Source: Endotrypanum monterogeii (Eukaryota > Euglenozoa > Kinetoplastea > Trypanosomatida > Trypanosomatidae). Taken from it: 56,236 nt of DNA. Within the stretch, counting starts at the first letter, position 1; every line of letters starts with the position of its first letter. Made by a program: the position numbers and the translations under genes. The notes beneath the pieces were generated by a model, which saw nothing but the letters and a program-made list of their open reading frames with translations, did no database searches and had not been told where the DNA came from. Positions 1-11,219 of the stretch are shown here, piece after piece. The stretch spans positions 197,161 to 253,396 of the forward strand of contig CM007338.1 of the NCBI GenBank assembly GCA_000333855.2, given 5' to 3'.

Positions 1-333
1 AGACAGCGGTACATCCCGACTAATGCTTGTGGTCAGGGTCGCGGGGCGTTACGCCGGAGAGACCTGCGACCGTGAAGACATCCATACTCCCCATGCGATG
101 GGCAACGCGTCCGCGTGACAGGGGGTGGTGGCGGTGGGAGGGTGTACCCTACCCGAACATGAGTGCCCTCACTAGCGGGGGGTCCGTGTCGCCCCCTCTT
201 CCCCCCCCCCCTCGAGGGATGCAGCGGGCAGCGGCTGGTATGATGGGACCCTCCGTAAGATGAGATGCGAAGTGGGAGCTGGTGGGGGTTGAGGCCGAGG
301 CCGTGCCCCGATGGTGGGGGGGGGGGGGGGGTA
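1..333 (-). repeat. Dispersed repeat family A, copy 2 (partial)
   Basis: This segment is the near-exact reverse complement of 29926-30252. By eye there are only a few substitutions plus length changes in the G and C runs. It is cut by the window start at the base matching 30252. Similarity stops at a G16 run (316-331), after which the two copies are unrelated. There is no coding signal; the long open frames across it are by-products of its GC-rich sequence and appear in mirror image at the other copy. It is probably a degenerate retroposon-type element, but I do not recognise the family with certainty. Confidence 0.85.
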
Positions 334-3300
334 GCACACACACGTGCCCAAGCAGCGGACTCCTGTTGTGCGATGCGAGCGGCGCGAAGAAAGGCGCAGG
401 CAGCAGCACTACAGGCAGAGATGGACAGTGGCTGGGGCTCTCCCTCATCACGTGTGACACCGTTTGCAGCGGCCGCAAGATATCAGCACCCACGCACACG
501 CACAGCGTCGAGGCGGTGCATTATCCGTCATGCGAAAGCACGAGAAACGCGACGATCCACGCGCGCAAACACGAATAGGAAAATCAAGGCAGAGCATAAA
601 CAGGGTGAGAAAACAGCTCACCGGGAGAAAACCCCACAGAAGCAGTCCCAGCAGACATCCCGTCGTGGCACCACTACAGCCCTTCCTCCTATTGCACACA
701 GAGGGGGCGAAAAACGTGAGGGGCAGCTCGAGACGGAGTCGGAAAGGCCAAGAAGGAAAAAGAAAGCGAGAACAGCAGTCACGAGGCCCTGAGCGAGTCG
801 ACATATTCGCCTCCGGTCCATCCTGCCCGCTGGACGGCGGGGAGGGTCAGGCTGCTGGCATCGCTTCCTGCCCTAACCCCTCCTCCCCACACAGACCGCA
901 CGGCCTTCCTCCAGGTCACCCCGCCAGACCGGCAGCAGCACCCCCAAGCACAGCAGGGGAAATAGTCTGGTCGTCCTCACATGGACGGCGACCGTGATGC
1001 AAAGCGCCGTCCCTGTCGAGCGCCTTGTGTGAAATGCAGCGAAGCCTGGACCGCTGCAACGCGCCCATGCAATCGGCGGTGCGGCATGCGTAGAGGATCT
1101 GAAGGAGGTGACTCGGGTGCTGGTCGACCTCCGGAATATCGTCCCCAGGTAGTTGCCGGTCAATGTAGTGGGACTGATGAAGGGGGACGAACATGCACAC
1201 ATCACACCTATTGATCGCTTCCACAAGTGTTGACTGGCGCTCTGCTTGAACGCGTCTGTGCAGAATGCCGACGATGAGTCACTGTGTGTTCCTCTGTGTC
1301 TGGATATGCACTTCACTTGCCCTGAGATGATCGACACATCAAACGAGAAGTCATCCTGTGTCTGTGTGTGTATGTGCGTGTCTGTGTCACACTGGAAACG
1401 TGGCCCAGTCGGTGCCTGGTTGCTGAGCTACTAATGCTTTGCTGTTCTCATCCCCTTCAGGTTCACCACATGAATAGTGCGCCAGCGCAAGGGGCTCGAA
1501 AAGCAAGCTGTTACGCGAAGGCATCCGGTCTGTATTCGGCGGGGATGTGCTTACAGCAGTACATCCCCCAGGTTTCTTTTGCGCTGTTGCCCTACCAGCC
1601 AAAGTCTGTGCCCGCCGACTATTCTGTTTGCTCGTGTCGGTGTCGGGGATGGACTGGAAAGCAGCGAATTCTCCGCCACAGTCAATGCGAGCAGTGGCAT
1701 CGGAACCATCGTCAGGAAACAAAGGTGAGAATCGCTGCGCGTGCCCCTGGAGAGGAGACGATGCACATCGGTATCGCTGTGACTGGCACTATTTAGGAGA
1801 CAGCCATAAAATCTACCCATGAAAAGCGGCCGTGGCGTGGTGGCACAGACACTCCTCGAGGCTAGATCCGTCCCCGATCCGCCACTGGAGGTGTGTTCAA
1901 GATGCTGGCTCAACACACCGAGTGTGTTTAAGACACAAGTTGCCAGCCTCGATGCTCCTGTCACCACCACCGCCGCCATCACTTCGATCCATCGACTTGC
2001 TCTGGCACCGGAAGAGACACCATGCGGAGCCTGCACGGTGAGCATCACTTGACAACTCTCCTTCCTCCACAATCGTCTCAAAACACGACGAGTCAGTTTG
2101 AGCGTCCTGATGCTGCACTACGTGAGAATGGCAGCATGTGCTCAGGTGGCGGAAGGTATTTGCATGTGGTGAAGCCGTTGGAAACGTTGATCATGTCGCA
2201 TTTAGGGGTGCATTCTGCACCTTCACGGAAATGCTGTCCGTAGTAACCCTATCGCCCGTGCGTAGCAGCCTCAACACGCTCCCAGGAATCCCTGACTTGC
2301 AGGTGAACAAAGCTATGAGCGCGCAGCCACTAATGCCCAACACCCACTGCAAAATTAACAAGGCTATCGGTAGAATAATGCAAGAGCTATTGAACAAGCC
2401 GTACCACCACTGCCAATTCCCTTCAAGACGCTCCGTGGGGAAAATCAATAGAAAAAATCTCTCCTCTCGGTCTCTCCCAGGGCTCCCGATCAGCGCACTC
2501 AACCCATCGGGGCTCGCCGTCACCGTAACACGTCTTACTATCGAAAATGACACAACAGCACAGTCACACATGACAGCGGCACCGATGCAGTCGCTTGTAC
2601 TGCGGAACGATCGCATCGACGGACAACAATCCGCGAGCGCTGAAGACGACGTCAGCAACTGCAATGAAAGTGGAGAAGCTGAAGCCGGCGAGTCACGGGA
2701 AAAAGCTATAATAATAAAAAACGCTCATGAAACCTCTCCCTAGTCATGCGCAGACCTCTGATGGTGGGTGAGGTTGTGATGTGGACTGGCGACTCGCTTT
2801 TCAAAATTATTCCCGCTAGCAAGCAAGTCATCGTCGCCATCGGCCCCGTCGCTTCGCGTGGTAGGCAGCAATCATAATCTTTAAAGCTTCGTCCGTTGCA
2901 CATCGCACCGTTTCCTTCCTGGAGCACTTCATTCGCTTGTATGCACCTGACAAGAGTGTTGCTGCAGATTGAACTGTTTGATTGTCCGGAAGTGGTAGGT
3001 AAAAGAGGGTTGCAGGCCTGGTCAGTACAGAAGTTTCTACCCACAATTCTAGCGTTTGCCGCAGTTGCCACCGCCGCTTAGGCTGTCTGGATCCTCCTTT
3101 GGACGACCAACCTCTTCTTCCCCCGATGCAAAAGCAGCGGAGCACCGCACGGTGTCGTCGCGCTTGCTTAGAACGAACACCAAAGTCTTCCCCCTCGTCT
3201 TATCACGGCTTGAGGAGTCCAAGTTATGCAGAGTAGTATCTGCATAGAAGTGGAAAAATATCGCCGTGATCAGCTCCCTCAGGGACGGCGACAAATCCCC

Positions 3301-4539
3301 TCCCGCTTCGAGCCCGTCATCTTGCAGCAGACACGCGGCAGAGAACTCACCTCGAAGCCCCAATACCATCGCTGCCGAGGCACTGCCGCAAACATGTGAA
3401 AACGGGGTGACGGAGTGAGAAAACAGTATCAAAGAACCACACGAAAAATGGGGGGGCGGGGGGGGGACTGTTGGGAAGAACGGCTAACAGCGAGTTTTGA
3501 AGCTAAACGATTGCCAACTTGGCTCCTTGGGGAGACGTCAGCAATTCTCTCAACAGTCGCTGTCGCTGCGGTGGAAGAAAGGTAACAAATGAGCAGTGGT
3601 GTGGAGGGACATGATGTCGTGTATTCTCCTCTGTCTTCATACGAGACCCTGGGTAGACTACCTCCCCCCTCCCCTCTGCTGAACGAGTGCTTGCCTCTCC
3701 CTGACAAGAATCGTACAGAAAGTGTGGTGCTGGAGACTGCAAGTAGACAAGGGGATAGCCTAGCGCCTGCATTGTGAAAACAGGGTCGTGTTATGGCGCA
3801 CTGGCTCCACGTGATGAATGGCAGAGAGTGACAGTAATATATATATACCGGTGCCGATGCACCGACTGCCAGGTAGAATAATTCCCATAGCAGCATGACC
3901 CTGGTGGAACAGGAAGCTGCCGAGGAAGAAAGAAAGCGGGGGGAGGAACGTATGGCGGGCATTCGATGGATACAAGAGACCCGCCACTCCCGAGAAATCC
4001 TTACGGTCCAGCTGGTGGTTCTTCGCGCAGTGTGTCAGATGTGCTTTGAGGATGTTCTCGACCCCCAACACGGGCACCCGTAGGCTCCCTTGCACATAAT
4101 AGATGCAGTTCCTCGCTACATGAATGGTCGACACATGCCTCCAATGTCTGTCGCTGTGCACGTTCCGATCCCCCTGTATCATCGCTGCTGGCGTCAGTTA
4201 CTATCCGTGTCGGCGATTTGTGGAATGAAATGATTAGAAATAGATCGAAAATCTCCCAACACAGGAAAAACAGCGTAGTTTTGCCGCTGCACCAATGCGA
4301 TGTTGTCCGGTGGGCGGCGGAACTCTGCTGGAACGATGTCCAAGTCACCGATGTCTCACCAAAGACCCGAGCCACGCCGGAAGGAGGAGGACTTACGGCT
4401 CCACCTCAGCTGTCGCCCGGGTGCTCATCTCCGTCTTTACATAAGTACAACGATTGGGGGCAGTGGAAGCTTACGCCTGCGGAACGTGCGCTCGAACCCC
4501 CCCCCCGCCCCCCCCCCTACCCGCTCTCGTTGCCGGAGA

Positions 4540-4580
4540 TATATATACACATATATATATATATATACACATATATATAA
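4540..4580. repeat. (TA)n microsatellite
   Basis: An alternating TA/CA tract of about 40 bases, directly preceded by C runs at 4498-4517. It is intergenic. Confidence 0.9.
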
Positions 4581-4892
4581 AGGTGTAAGGAAGTGCCCCC
4601 ACGGCTGCTCAGAGACCGACAATGCGCCTTCAGACCATTCATATTTGGGATAGATACAGTTTTCCTCGCTGTTTGCGGCTCCGTCTAGAAGCACCACTCA
4701 ACCGCGCCCGAAAAAAAAAAATATGCTCGTGAAGCAGGATGATAAAAACAATAGTATAAAATATAATATAAAATCCAAGAGAAACAATATTCATAACATG
4801 TTGGGTGGGATAAAAACATGAAAATGGTGCACACGAAGACAGGGTGGTGGAGAAAGTAAAGGCGTGCGGTAAAAGACTGAGAAAACTGCGTG

Positions 4893-4934
4893 TGTAATGG
4901 ATGCAGGCAGATCCACTAGCCTGCATCCATTACA
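4893..4934. other. Perfect 16-bp inverted repeat (hairpin)
   Basis: Left arm 4893-4908 reads TGTAATGGATGCAGGC. The right arm 4919-4934 is its exact reverse complement. The loop is the 10 bases at 4909-4918. The next bases outward do not pair. The arms contain no simple repeat, so a 16/16 match by chance at this spacing is unlikely. It lies in gene-free DNA flanked by A-rich sequence. It could be a structured RNA element in a 3' UTR, a recombination scar or a foldback duplication. The sequence alone does not decide. Confidence 0.9.
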
Positions 4935-6482
4935 GCGAAAATATATAAATATATATATAAGAACAAATATGGGACCAACTAAGGAGACCAAAGGAAGGTA
5001 CGGTGCAGTCTGCAAAGGCGTCCCGAAAGAAGAAAAATGAGGTCCCCACGTCCCCTTGAGGTAGCGACGTTTATTGAAGGAGAACACAAGAGGTGTCAAT
5101 CAGAGAGAGTAGAAGTAACAAAAAAAAAAACTGTTCTTGTTATTGCGGTTTCTATTGCTTCACGCAAGCATCAAGATGGCGCAGATACGCAACTCCCTGT
5201 GGAGAAGGAAAAAAAGAGATATCTGTACAGAGCTAATCGAAGTAATCGTTAGACATATAATTATATGCTCTTTAAAACCAACAAGAATATATATATATAT
5301 TTTTTTTTTTTTTGAGGGCGCACTGATGAATAGATGAAGAATATTATCATGTGCGTTTGTATATTTGCACACACACGATAAAGGGGAGGGGCAGTGGTCT
5401 AGTTATGTGGCGCCCCGCTTTGTGTGTGTGTACGTATGTGTGTTCCAGAAGGCACCGTCGTTCGCTGAAATTGTGCTATGTCCTCAGAAAAGTGGCGATG
5501 GAGGAATACAGCGACAGGGAAAAAAAATGGGGGGGAAAGCCTCGGTTTATTAGTTCTTTAGGTAGAAAAAAAAAGGAAAAGCGCCAATGGATCAATGCAA
5601 AGGTTAACGTGCACAGGATCGACAGAGAAGGAACGAAAAGCAAACAAGGAAAAACAGAGACGCGAAGCTATGTGTGCAAATATATGTACGCAAAATAACT
5701 CGCAAGAGATCCAACGTACAAAAAATACATACTTTTTTTGATGGACGACTGCAGTCGTGAGAATCGATATAAAGCTAGGAGGGGCGGAGAGCGGAACCCG
5801 AAACCCCTCTTCAACAATTTATTGAGGAGATTGAGGCACGCACGCACACACACACATGCACACACGGAGAGAACGAGAGCAATAAACGCAGCAATACAGA
5901 TGTACGTGTCTTTGTTGTGTACAAGAGGGGAAAAATGGGGAAAAAAAGACTGCGGATTTGCTTGAGACAAATATACGTATATATTGCCCCTTAGCCGACG
6001 CACTGATAGTAACCGATAACTGTCTTGCAAATGTGTTCGACACGTTGAAGCTGGAGGGAAGGTGGCACGACACCAGAGAACTCGTCGGGAGGCCGAACTG
6101 ATGAGGGGGGGGGGAGGAATGGGAGATTGGTAGGATCATAAAGGTAATCCCCTCCAGAGCACAAGAAAAAAAAACTGCCGAAAAAGCAAAGAAGGGTGAG
6201 AATAGGACAGAGTTCGAAAGATGTGATGCTTTCCACCCTCTCTCCTCACGCCCTTCTCTCAACAGTGAGTTCACCTCTACCGTCGTCTCCTACCCGAGAG
6301 GAGCATCGTTCTTGTACTTGCTCGCTACGATTCCCACGTCTATTTGTGTCTACAGGTGTGTGTGTGTGTGTGTGTGCAACAGCTCGAGGAGGACAGAAAT
6401 GAGGAGGCAGGGAGGAAAAAAGGGAAAAAATGGATCATGTGTCGAGAAACTGGAGGTGCGATCTTCATCGAGGTAACGGTTG

Positions 6483-6484
<2 letters not shown>

Positions 6485-6523
<39 letters not shown>

Positions 6524-6563
6524 GTGTGTGTGTATGTGTGTGTGTGTGTATGTGTGTGTGTGT
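6485..6563. repeat. (TG)n microsatellite
   Basis: An 80-base TG tract with a few TT and TA interruptions. It lies about 0.55 kb beyond the 3' end of the tubulin cofactor B gene. Confidence 0.9.
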
Positions 6564-7108
6564 ATTCAAGGGGGAGGGTAGAGCACGTGTAAGTGAGATG
6601 TCCTCCTCACCTCCTGTGCTCAAAGGCTCCCTTGAAATGGCCCCTCCTCTGCTTTGTAAGCTCATGTACACAGAGCAACGCGATGGACCCACGAAACGCT
6701 TTCCGGGACCATCGAAGGTCGGGCTGAGATCGCTGCATCTCTTCCAGACCCTCCTTCCACATGCGCGCACACAGAGACCATGTGGGCCACATTTTTTTTT
6801 TTTAAGGGAGGAAGAAAAAAAAATGACAAAGGGCATAACTTACACCATAGCTCAGCGATGCACGTGCACATACCCTTCGACACACCCCTAGCTAAGCACA
6901 GTTAATAGAACACGAGCTAGCGGCTACCGCCACCCGCCCACCTGCAGTTTAGTGGCGGCTAAAGACGGACAAAAAGAAATATGTTAGTGTTTGCGTGTGT
7001 GTTTGTTTGCTTCCCCACAGCGAGAAAGCAAAAAAAAAAACCCGAGAGCAGGAAAAAGGTGAGGGGGGGACCGAGGGCGTAATAATATGGAAGGCAGGCC
7101 ACGCACCC

Positions 7109-7807
7109 CTAAAACTCCTCAGCAGGGAAATCACCCACCTCCAACTGATCGGGGCGAAGAACACCGCCGTACATCGGCGCGCACTCGAACAGCCTCACCC
7201 CTTTCACAGAGCCATCGGACCTCCCAACAGGCTCGTCGAACTCGACGCCGATCCAGTAGCCGGGCTTCAGCGAAGCGACACGCCCGACATAGCGTACCGT
7301 CCCCAGTCGGTCGCCCGGTCGGCAGGAGCACCGGTCACCCACCTTGATCTTATCTGCCTCCGCCTTGAAGCTGTCGTCGCCCGGACCGGTAGGCACATCG
7401 ATGCCGGCCTTTTCCATATTCTCCCGTTGCAAGGCCAGCATCCGCTCCTTGTAGGCGCGAAGGTTATCAGGCCGCTTCAGCCAGTCCTCTTCCGCCATGA
7501 CATACTTCTCTACCTTTGACACGTCATCGTACGTCTCCAACTGCACGGCAGGTCGGAGGTCCACCACGTGTATGCGATACCCCGTCTGACATCCATAGAA
7601 TCCCAGAAGCTTTTCATTCACCATGTTGCTTTCCACCTTACAATCGCGTGCATCATAGAGCTCTAGTCGAATGTCATCAGCAGGGGTGCCAAAGCGCGAA
7701 TACATGTCCTCCTTGATGCTCTGTACCGTCTGTGCGAGTCCGTATGACTTTTCCGGCACGACCCGCTCGCTCGCCGAGTGAGTGAGCGTGACCCGGACAG
7801 TAGACAT
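7109..7807 (-). CDS. TBCB: Tubulin-folding cofactor B (CAP-Gly protein)
   Basis: The predicted protein has 232 residues. Residues 1-86 fit the ubiquitin-like N-terminal domain of cofactor B. Residues about 155-228 form a CAP-Gly domain with the signature YWIGVEFDEP and a G-R-S-D-G at 195-199, where classical CAP-Gly domains carry GKNDG. A helical linker lies between. In this family cofactor B works with cofactor E on newly folded alpha-tubulin, and also in its disassembly, in the cytosol. I start at the ATG at 7807; an in-frame extension upstream lacks similarity and spans a polypyrimidine tract ending in AG at 7836-7835, a good trans-splice acceptor that would leave a leader of about 27 bases. 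The C-terminus is DFPAEEF, shorter than the usual animal tail. Confidence 0.93.
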   Translation of the reverse strand: MSTVRVTLTHSASERVVPEKSYGLAQTVQSIKEDMYSRFGTPADDIRLELYDARDCKVESNMVNEKLLGFYGCQTGYRIHVVDLRPAVQLETYDDVSKVEKYVMAEEDWLKRPDNLRAYKERMLALQRENMEKAGIDVPTGPGDDSFKAEADKIKVGDRCSCRPGDRLGTVRYVGRVASLKPGYWIGVEFDEPVGRSDGSVKGVRLFECAPMYGGVLRPDQLEVGDFPAEEF

Positions 7808-7974
7808 GATGTCTATCCACGGAGTGTTCCTTTCCTTGATGTGTGCGTGGGAGGGGGGGGAACGATAGAAGAGAAAGGGAGAGGTGAAAGGCTCACACAA
7901 GTGCTATCGAGCGAGTCCTGTAAAATGAAATATATTTCGCACGTAAATGTAAAAAAAAAAAAGAAAATGGAGAC

Positions 7975-8018
7975 ATATATATATATATATATATATTATA
8001 GTGTGTGTGTGTGTGTTT
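7975..8018. repeat. Compound (TA)n(TG)n microsatellite
   Basis: About 24 bases of alternating TA, a short TATAG link, then TG repeats. The same TA-then-TG order recurs at 8917-8960. Confidence 0.9.
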
Positions 8019-8915
8019 GTATAGATGCAAGTAATGACACATGTATGGCGGGAGAAGAGAGGCGACAAATTGTTTTCATAAAGGAAAAAATGTAGCCAAG
8101 ACGATACATGGAGTCGAGTGGCAGATGGCGAAAGTCATGACAGAGGGTAGGTACAGCGTGGTGGTGGTAGTGGTCGGGGGTGGGGGAAAAAGCTGTTATG
8201 TCTGGGTGCACATGATGAACATCAGATTATCCCTCCACACATGGACGCTGCACGCCAACACCACAACCCAACTCACTCCTAGCGCACCCCAGACGTCTGC
8301 AAAGTATTCCATACACCACCACAAGTAGAAATGTATTTAAAGAGGAGACCTAAAACTGTATCAAGCCTGAAAGCAGGTTCAGTAATGTCTGCAAGAGAGA
8401 AAAAAGGGGGCAAAAAAGAAAAGGTGTCGACTCCAAGATAGACGACATCCACAACGACCTTCGGCGTCACCGCAGTGGTGCAGAAAAGCGGCTCACACCG
8501 GGGGCACCGTGCCCACGCCGCCCAACACCGCTTCTGTCACGTGTTGTCAGCATTAAGAATCTGTCCACCAAATGACCCCTTGCAACTCGCCCCAGGCCTA
8601 CAAATACAGACCCACATACATCCAGGACATACCCACACGCGCACGTGCACGTGCAGGACACCGCGTATGCCTGCGAAAAGATATCCCGAGAGAAAGCAAT
8701 GAAAAAGCGGGAAACAAAAAAAAAAGAAGGCACGGCATATTCTACGGAGACTAATGTACATCTCTCTTCCTCCCTCACCCCCTCGCCTCCGCCCTAGCAT
8801 ACCCTCTGGGCTCTAGCACATGGGGGCACCAATCACATCCTTTTAACTCGCGCATGAGGACCGAGACCCCCCTGCGGGTACGGAGATGCGTGAAGGAGAA
8901 CTTTTATATCATTTA

Positions 8916-8916
<1 letters not shown>

Positions 8917-8959
<43 letters not shown>

Positions 8960-8960
8960 T
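8917..8960. repeat. Compound (TA)n(TG)n microsatellite
   Basis: A TA tract runs straight into a TG tract, ending 30 bases from the PF20 stop codon, so it lies in that gene's 3' UTR. Confidence 0.9.
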
Positions 8961-8989
8961 CGTGATGCATCCTTGTTGATTCAGCGCCA

Positions 8990-10852
8990 TCAGCACCAAT
9001 ACCGAACAGTTCGATCGCTACCGCCACTGACGAGGAATTGATGCGTTGCCGCGTCGAAGGTGACACTCTGCACAGGACCCTCATGGCCCGTCAGCTCTGT
9101 CACCGCCCCCTCCCCCACATCGATCATCTTGACCGTACTGTCGTCGCTGGCGATGGCAATGTAGCTGCCCATACTGTCCACGGCGACGGAGTTGGCCGGC
9201 TGCGGGCCACACTCCACACGGAGAAGCTGCGCCATGGCACGGGCGTCCCATAGGATGACGGTGCCCTGGGTGTCACAAGAGGCGAACAGTGACTTACCGA
9301 GCGGCCCCGCCGCCACAGACAGCACAGCGGCGCGATGACCCGTAAAGGTCTGCGCCCTCGTGCCCTGGCGAGAGTCCCACACGGCGACACACTTGTCTGC
9401 GCTGCCGGTGAGCAGCAGGTTCGTGCACGGCAACCAGCTCACCGTGTTCACCGCATCCTGGTGACCCCGCAATGTTTGGCGGCACACGCCGCGATCGATA
9501 TCCCACACACGTGCCGTCTTGTCAAGCGCTGCACTAGCCAGTAGCACGCCCGTTTCCTGGAATTCGAGGTCCCAGACCCCGTCTGTGTGGGCCACCAGCG
9601 TCGAGGAGCAGCGGCTAGTCGCGAAGTCCCATAACTTGACTGTTTTGTCCCCGGAGCCGGTGGCGAGCATGGTGCCGCGCGGGTGTATGCCAACACAGGA
9701 AATCCAATTGCTGTGCCCCTGCCCAGATGCGATGGCATCCCCAGCAGGCAGCGCTGACAGTCGCCAGCTGCCATCATCGCTTCCACTCGCCACGACCGGT
9801 TTGAAGGGGTGCAGTGCGACACTCGTAACTGTCATCGTGTGCGCCTGGAAGCACGCCTGCTCCACCCATTCACTGGGAGTAGATGTAGACATGAAACTTG
9901 ACTTGACGTCATCGCCGTTGCCTGCTAATGAGCCGGCGGCCACCAACTCGGGGGGATGCGTGCGGTCATCCAAAGGCCAGACAAACCCGTCCACCTCCCC
10001 CTCCCCGGCCTTGGCGTTCGCTGGCGATGGCGAGGACCTCGGAGCGCGACGCGAGGCTGCGTTGGACTTGGCACCTACATGCCCAGACTTTCCTTTGCCA
10101 GCGTGCTTTGACGAAGCTGGCGGCTTCGGCTCCTTCGCGCCAGCCTCAGCTGACTGCTGCTGTAGTTGTTCCTCCAGCGCCTCTACGCGCCACTCGAGCT
10201 GCTCCTTTTCTTTGCGCAACTTGTCGCGCTCGATTGCCAAGAGCGACTTGGACTTCAGAAGCTGTTCGCATCGAATGCGAGACTCTGTCAAGGTCGGATT
10301 CACGAGCTCTGCATGCTGACCCGCCTGCTTGATCAAACGATTAAGGCGTGCATTCTCCTGCACAACACGCTGGTGGTTTGTACGATGATACTCGCGATCT
10401 TTTTTCGCCTGTGTCCACTGCTGCGTGACGCGCGTGATCATCTCCGCCTGTTGGCGCAGCTCACGCTCGAGAAGCTCGATGCGGTTCTGGAGCAGCATCG
10501 TCTCGCGGTAGTTATCCGGCACCATCGGATTCTCTGGGGATACGTTGGCGTTACCGGTGCCAACGCCGGACTTCCCATACCACTCGCTTTCAAAAGCCTG
10601 CAGGGTGTGCATCATGCTGTTACGGTAGAGAAAATTCCGAATGAAGTCGTCCATAACCTCCGGCACACGCAAAAGCTGCGCCGTCGGCGGTGGTGGTTGT
10701 GAACGAAGCTGCGGCTGCATCTGGATGGACCGCCGCAGCGAGTTCAAGTCCGTCTCGGCCGCATCATACAAGGCAGCCGCGCACCCGTCCGAAGCTGGAT
10801 ATTGACTCGCAGCAGCGTCCTTGGCAAAGTCGGTCGCGGTAGTGCGACTCAT
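8990..10852 (-). CDS. PF20: PF20/SPAG16 axonemal central-pair WD40 protein
   Basis: The protein has 620 residues, close to the length of algal PF20. Residues about 68-92 carry the family's N-terminal block (DDFIRNFLYRNSMMHTLQAF, ending in ESEWY). Next comes a coiled coil (about 125-265) including the conserved HRTNHQRVVQE stretch. A Ser/Pro/Lys-rich linker follows, then seven WD repeats from about 330 to the C-terminus, several ending in WD or YW. PF20 is a microtubule-associated protein of the axonemal central pair (inter-microtubule bridge), needed for central-pair assembly and flagellar motility. The start is the ATG at 10852. Upstream a C/T-rich tract ends in AG at 10928-10927, a likely trans-splice acceptor; a second candidate lies closer to the gene. 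Confidence 0.95.
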   Translation of the reverse strand: MSRTTATDFAKDAAASQYPASDGCAAALYDAAETDLNSLRRSIQMQPQLRSQPPPPTAQLLRVPEVMDDFIRNFLYRNSMMHTLQAFESEWYGKSGVGTGNANVSPENPMVPDNYRETMLLQNRIELLERELRQQAEMITRVTQQWTQAKKDREYHRTNHQRVVQENARLNRLIKQAGQHAELVNPTLTESRIRCEQLLKSKSLLAIERDKLRKEKEQLEWRVEALEEQLQQQSAEAGAKEPKPPASSKHAGKGKSGHVGAKSNAASRRAPRSSPSPANAKAGEGEVDGFVWPLDDRTHPPELVAAGSLAGNGDDVKSSFMSTSTPSEWVEQACFQAHTMTVTSVALHPFKPVVASGSDDGSWRLSALPAGDAIASGQGHSNWISCVGIHPRGTMLATGSGDKTVKLWDFATSRCSSTLVAHTDGVWDLEFQETGVLLASAALDKTARVWDIDRGVCRQTLRGHQDAVNTVSWLPCTNLLLTGSADKCVAVWDSRQGTRAQTFTGHRAAVLSVAAGPLGKSLFASCDTQGTVILWDARAMAQLLRVECGPQPANSVAVDSMGSYIAIASDDSTVKMIDVGEGAVTELTGHEGPVQSVTFDAATHQFLVSGGSDRTVRYWC

Positions 10853-10926
10853 ATGTGCAACACAGCAACTGTGTGCGTCCTTCCTAGCGGGGAGAGAGAA
10901 AGCTATTGAGACACACGTGAATATAC

Positions 10927-10965
10927 CTGGGGGGCGGGGGAGGAAAAAAGAAAAAAAAAGCTCTG
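10927..10965 (-). promoter_or_regulatory. Putative trans-splice acceptor of PF20
   Basis: On the minus strand a T-rich then C-rich tract ends in AG (10928-10927), about 75 bases before the PF20 ATG. A second pyrimidine tract plus AG lies nearer the gene (about 10884-10900). Which one is used cannot be told from sequence. Confidence 0.5.
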
Positions 10966-11178
10966 TTTTTTACTTTGTGTGTATTGCTGTATGGCGCGCG
11001 TCCGTTTGTGCCCGTGTGTGTGCACCGGAGAGTCAGAGGAGGAGGAGGAGGAGGAGGAGACAGAGTCACTCCGGAAAGCAGCTGCGCAGAGCCACACGGT
11101 TGCAGAAGTACATGAAGATGTTCGTGCATGCATTTGAAGAAGTAAACGAGGAAACGAAGGAAAATCCCACTGAGACCC

Positions 11179-11181
<3 letters not shown>

Positions 11182-11215
<34 letters not shown>
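11182..11215. repeat. (TA)17 microsatellite
   Basis: An uninterrupted TA tract in the 3' flank of the uracil-DNA glycosylase gene. Confidence 0.9.

Positions 11216-11219
<4 letters not shown>

Larger units (their letters stand above)
334..7108. other. Gene-free left end, 6.8 kb
   Basis: No frame on either strand shows a recognisable protein. Open frames of 140-200 codons exist between about 0.3 and 4.4 kb but overlap on both strands, lack recognisable motifs and are interrupted. The block at 1.5-4.4 kb is free of microsatellites. It has weak minus-strand traces that could come from a decayed gene, including a hydrophobic stretch near 2270-2360. From 4.5 kb the plus strand turns A/G-rich and microsatellite-rich, like other intergenic DNA of the minus-strand unit. 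Because this region lies 3' of the tubulin cofactor B gene, part of it may be 3' UTR. Confidence 0.6.
7808..8989. other. Intergenic region TBCB-PF20
   Basis: No coding signal in these 1.18 kb. It holds the TBCB leader and acceptor near 7835, a compound TA/TG microsatellite at 7975-8018, and a second one at 8917-8960 just past the PF20 stop codon. Confidence 0.7.

Noticed and set aside
2138..2743. Plus-strand open frame of about 200 codons
   Set aside because: It opposes the direction of every gene left of 39 kb, has no domain or motif, and overlaps a similar open frame on the other strand.
8041..8328. Small plus-strand frames in the TBCB-PF20 gap and similar short frames elsewhere
   Set aside because: They are short, lie beside microsatellites, and run against the polycistron direction.
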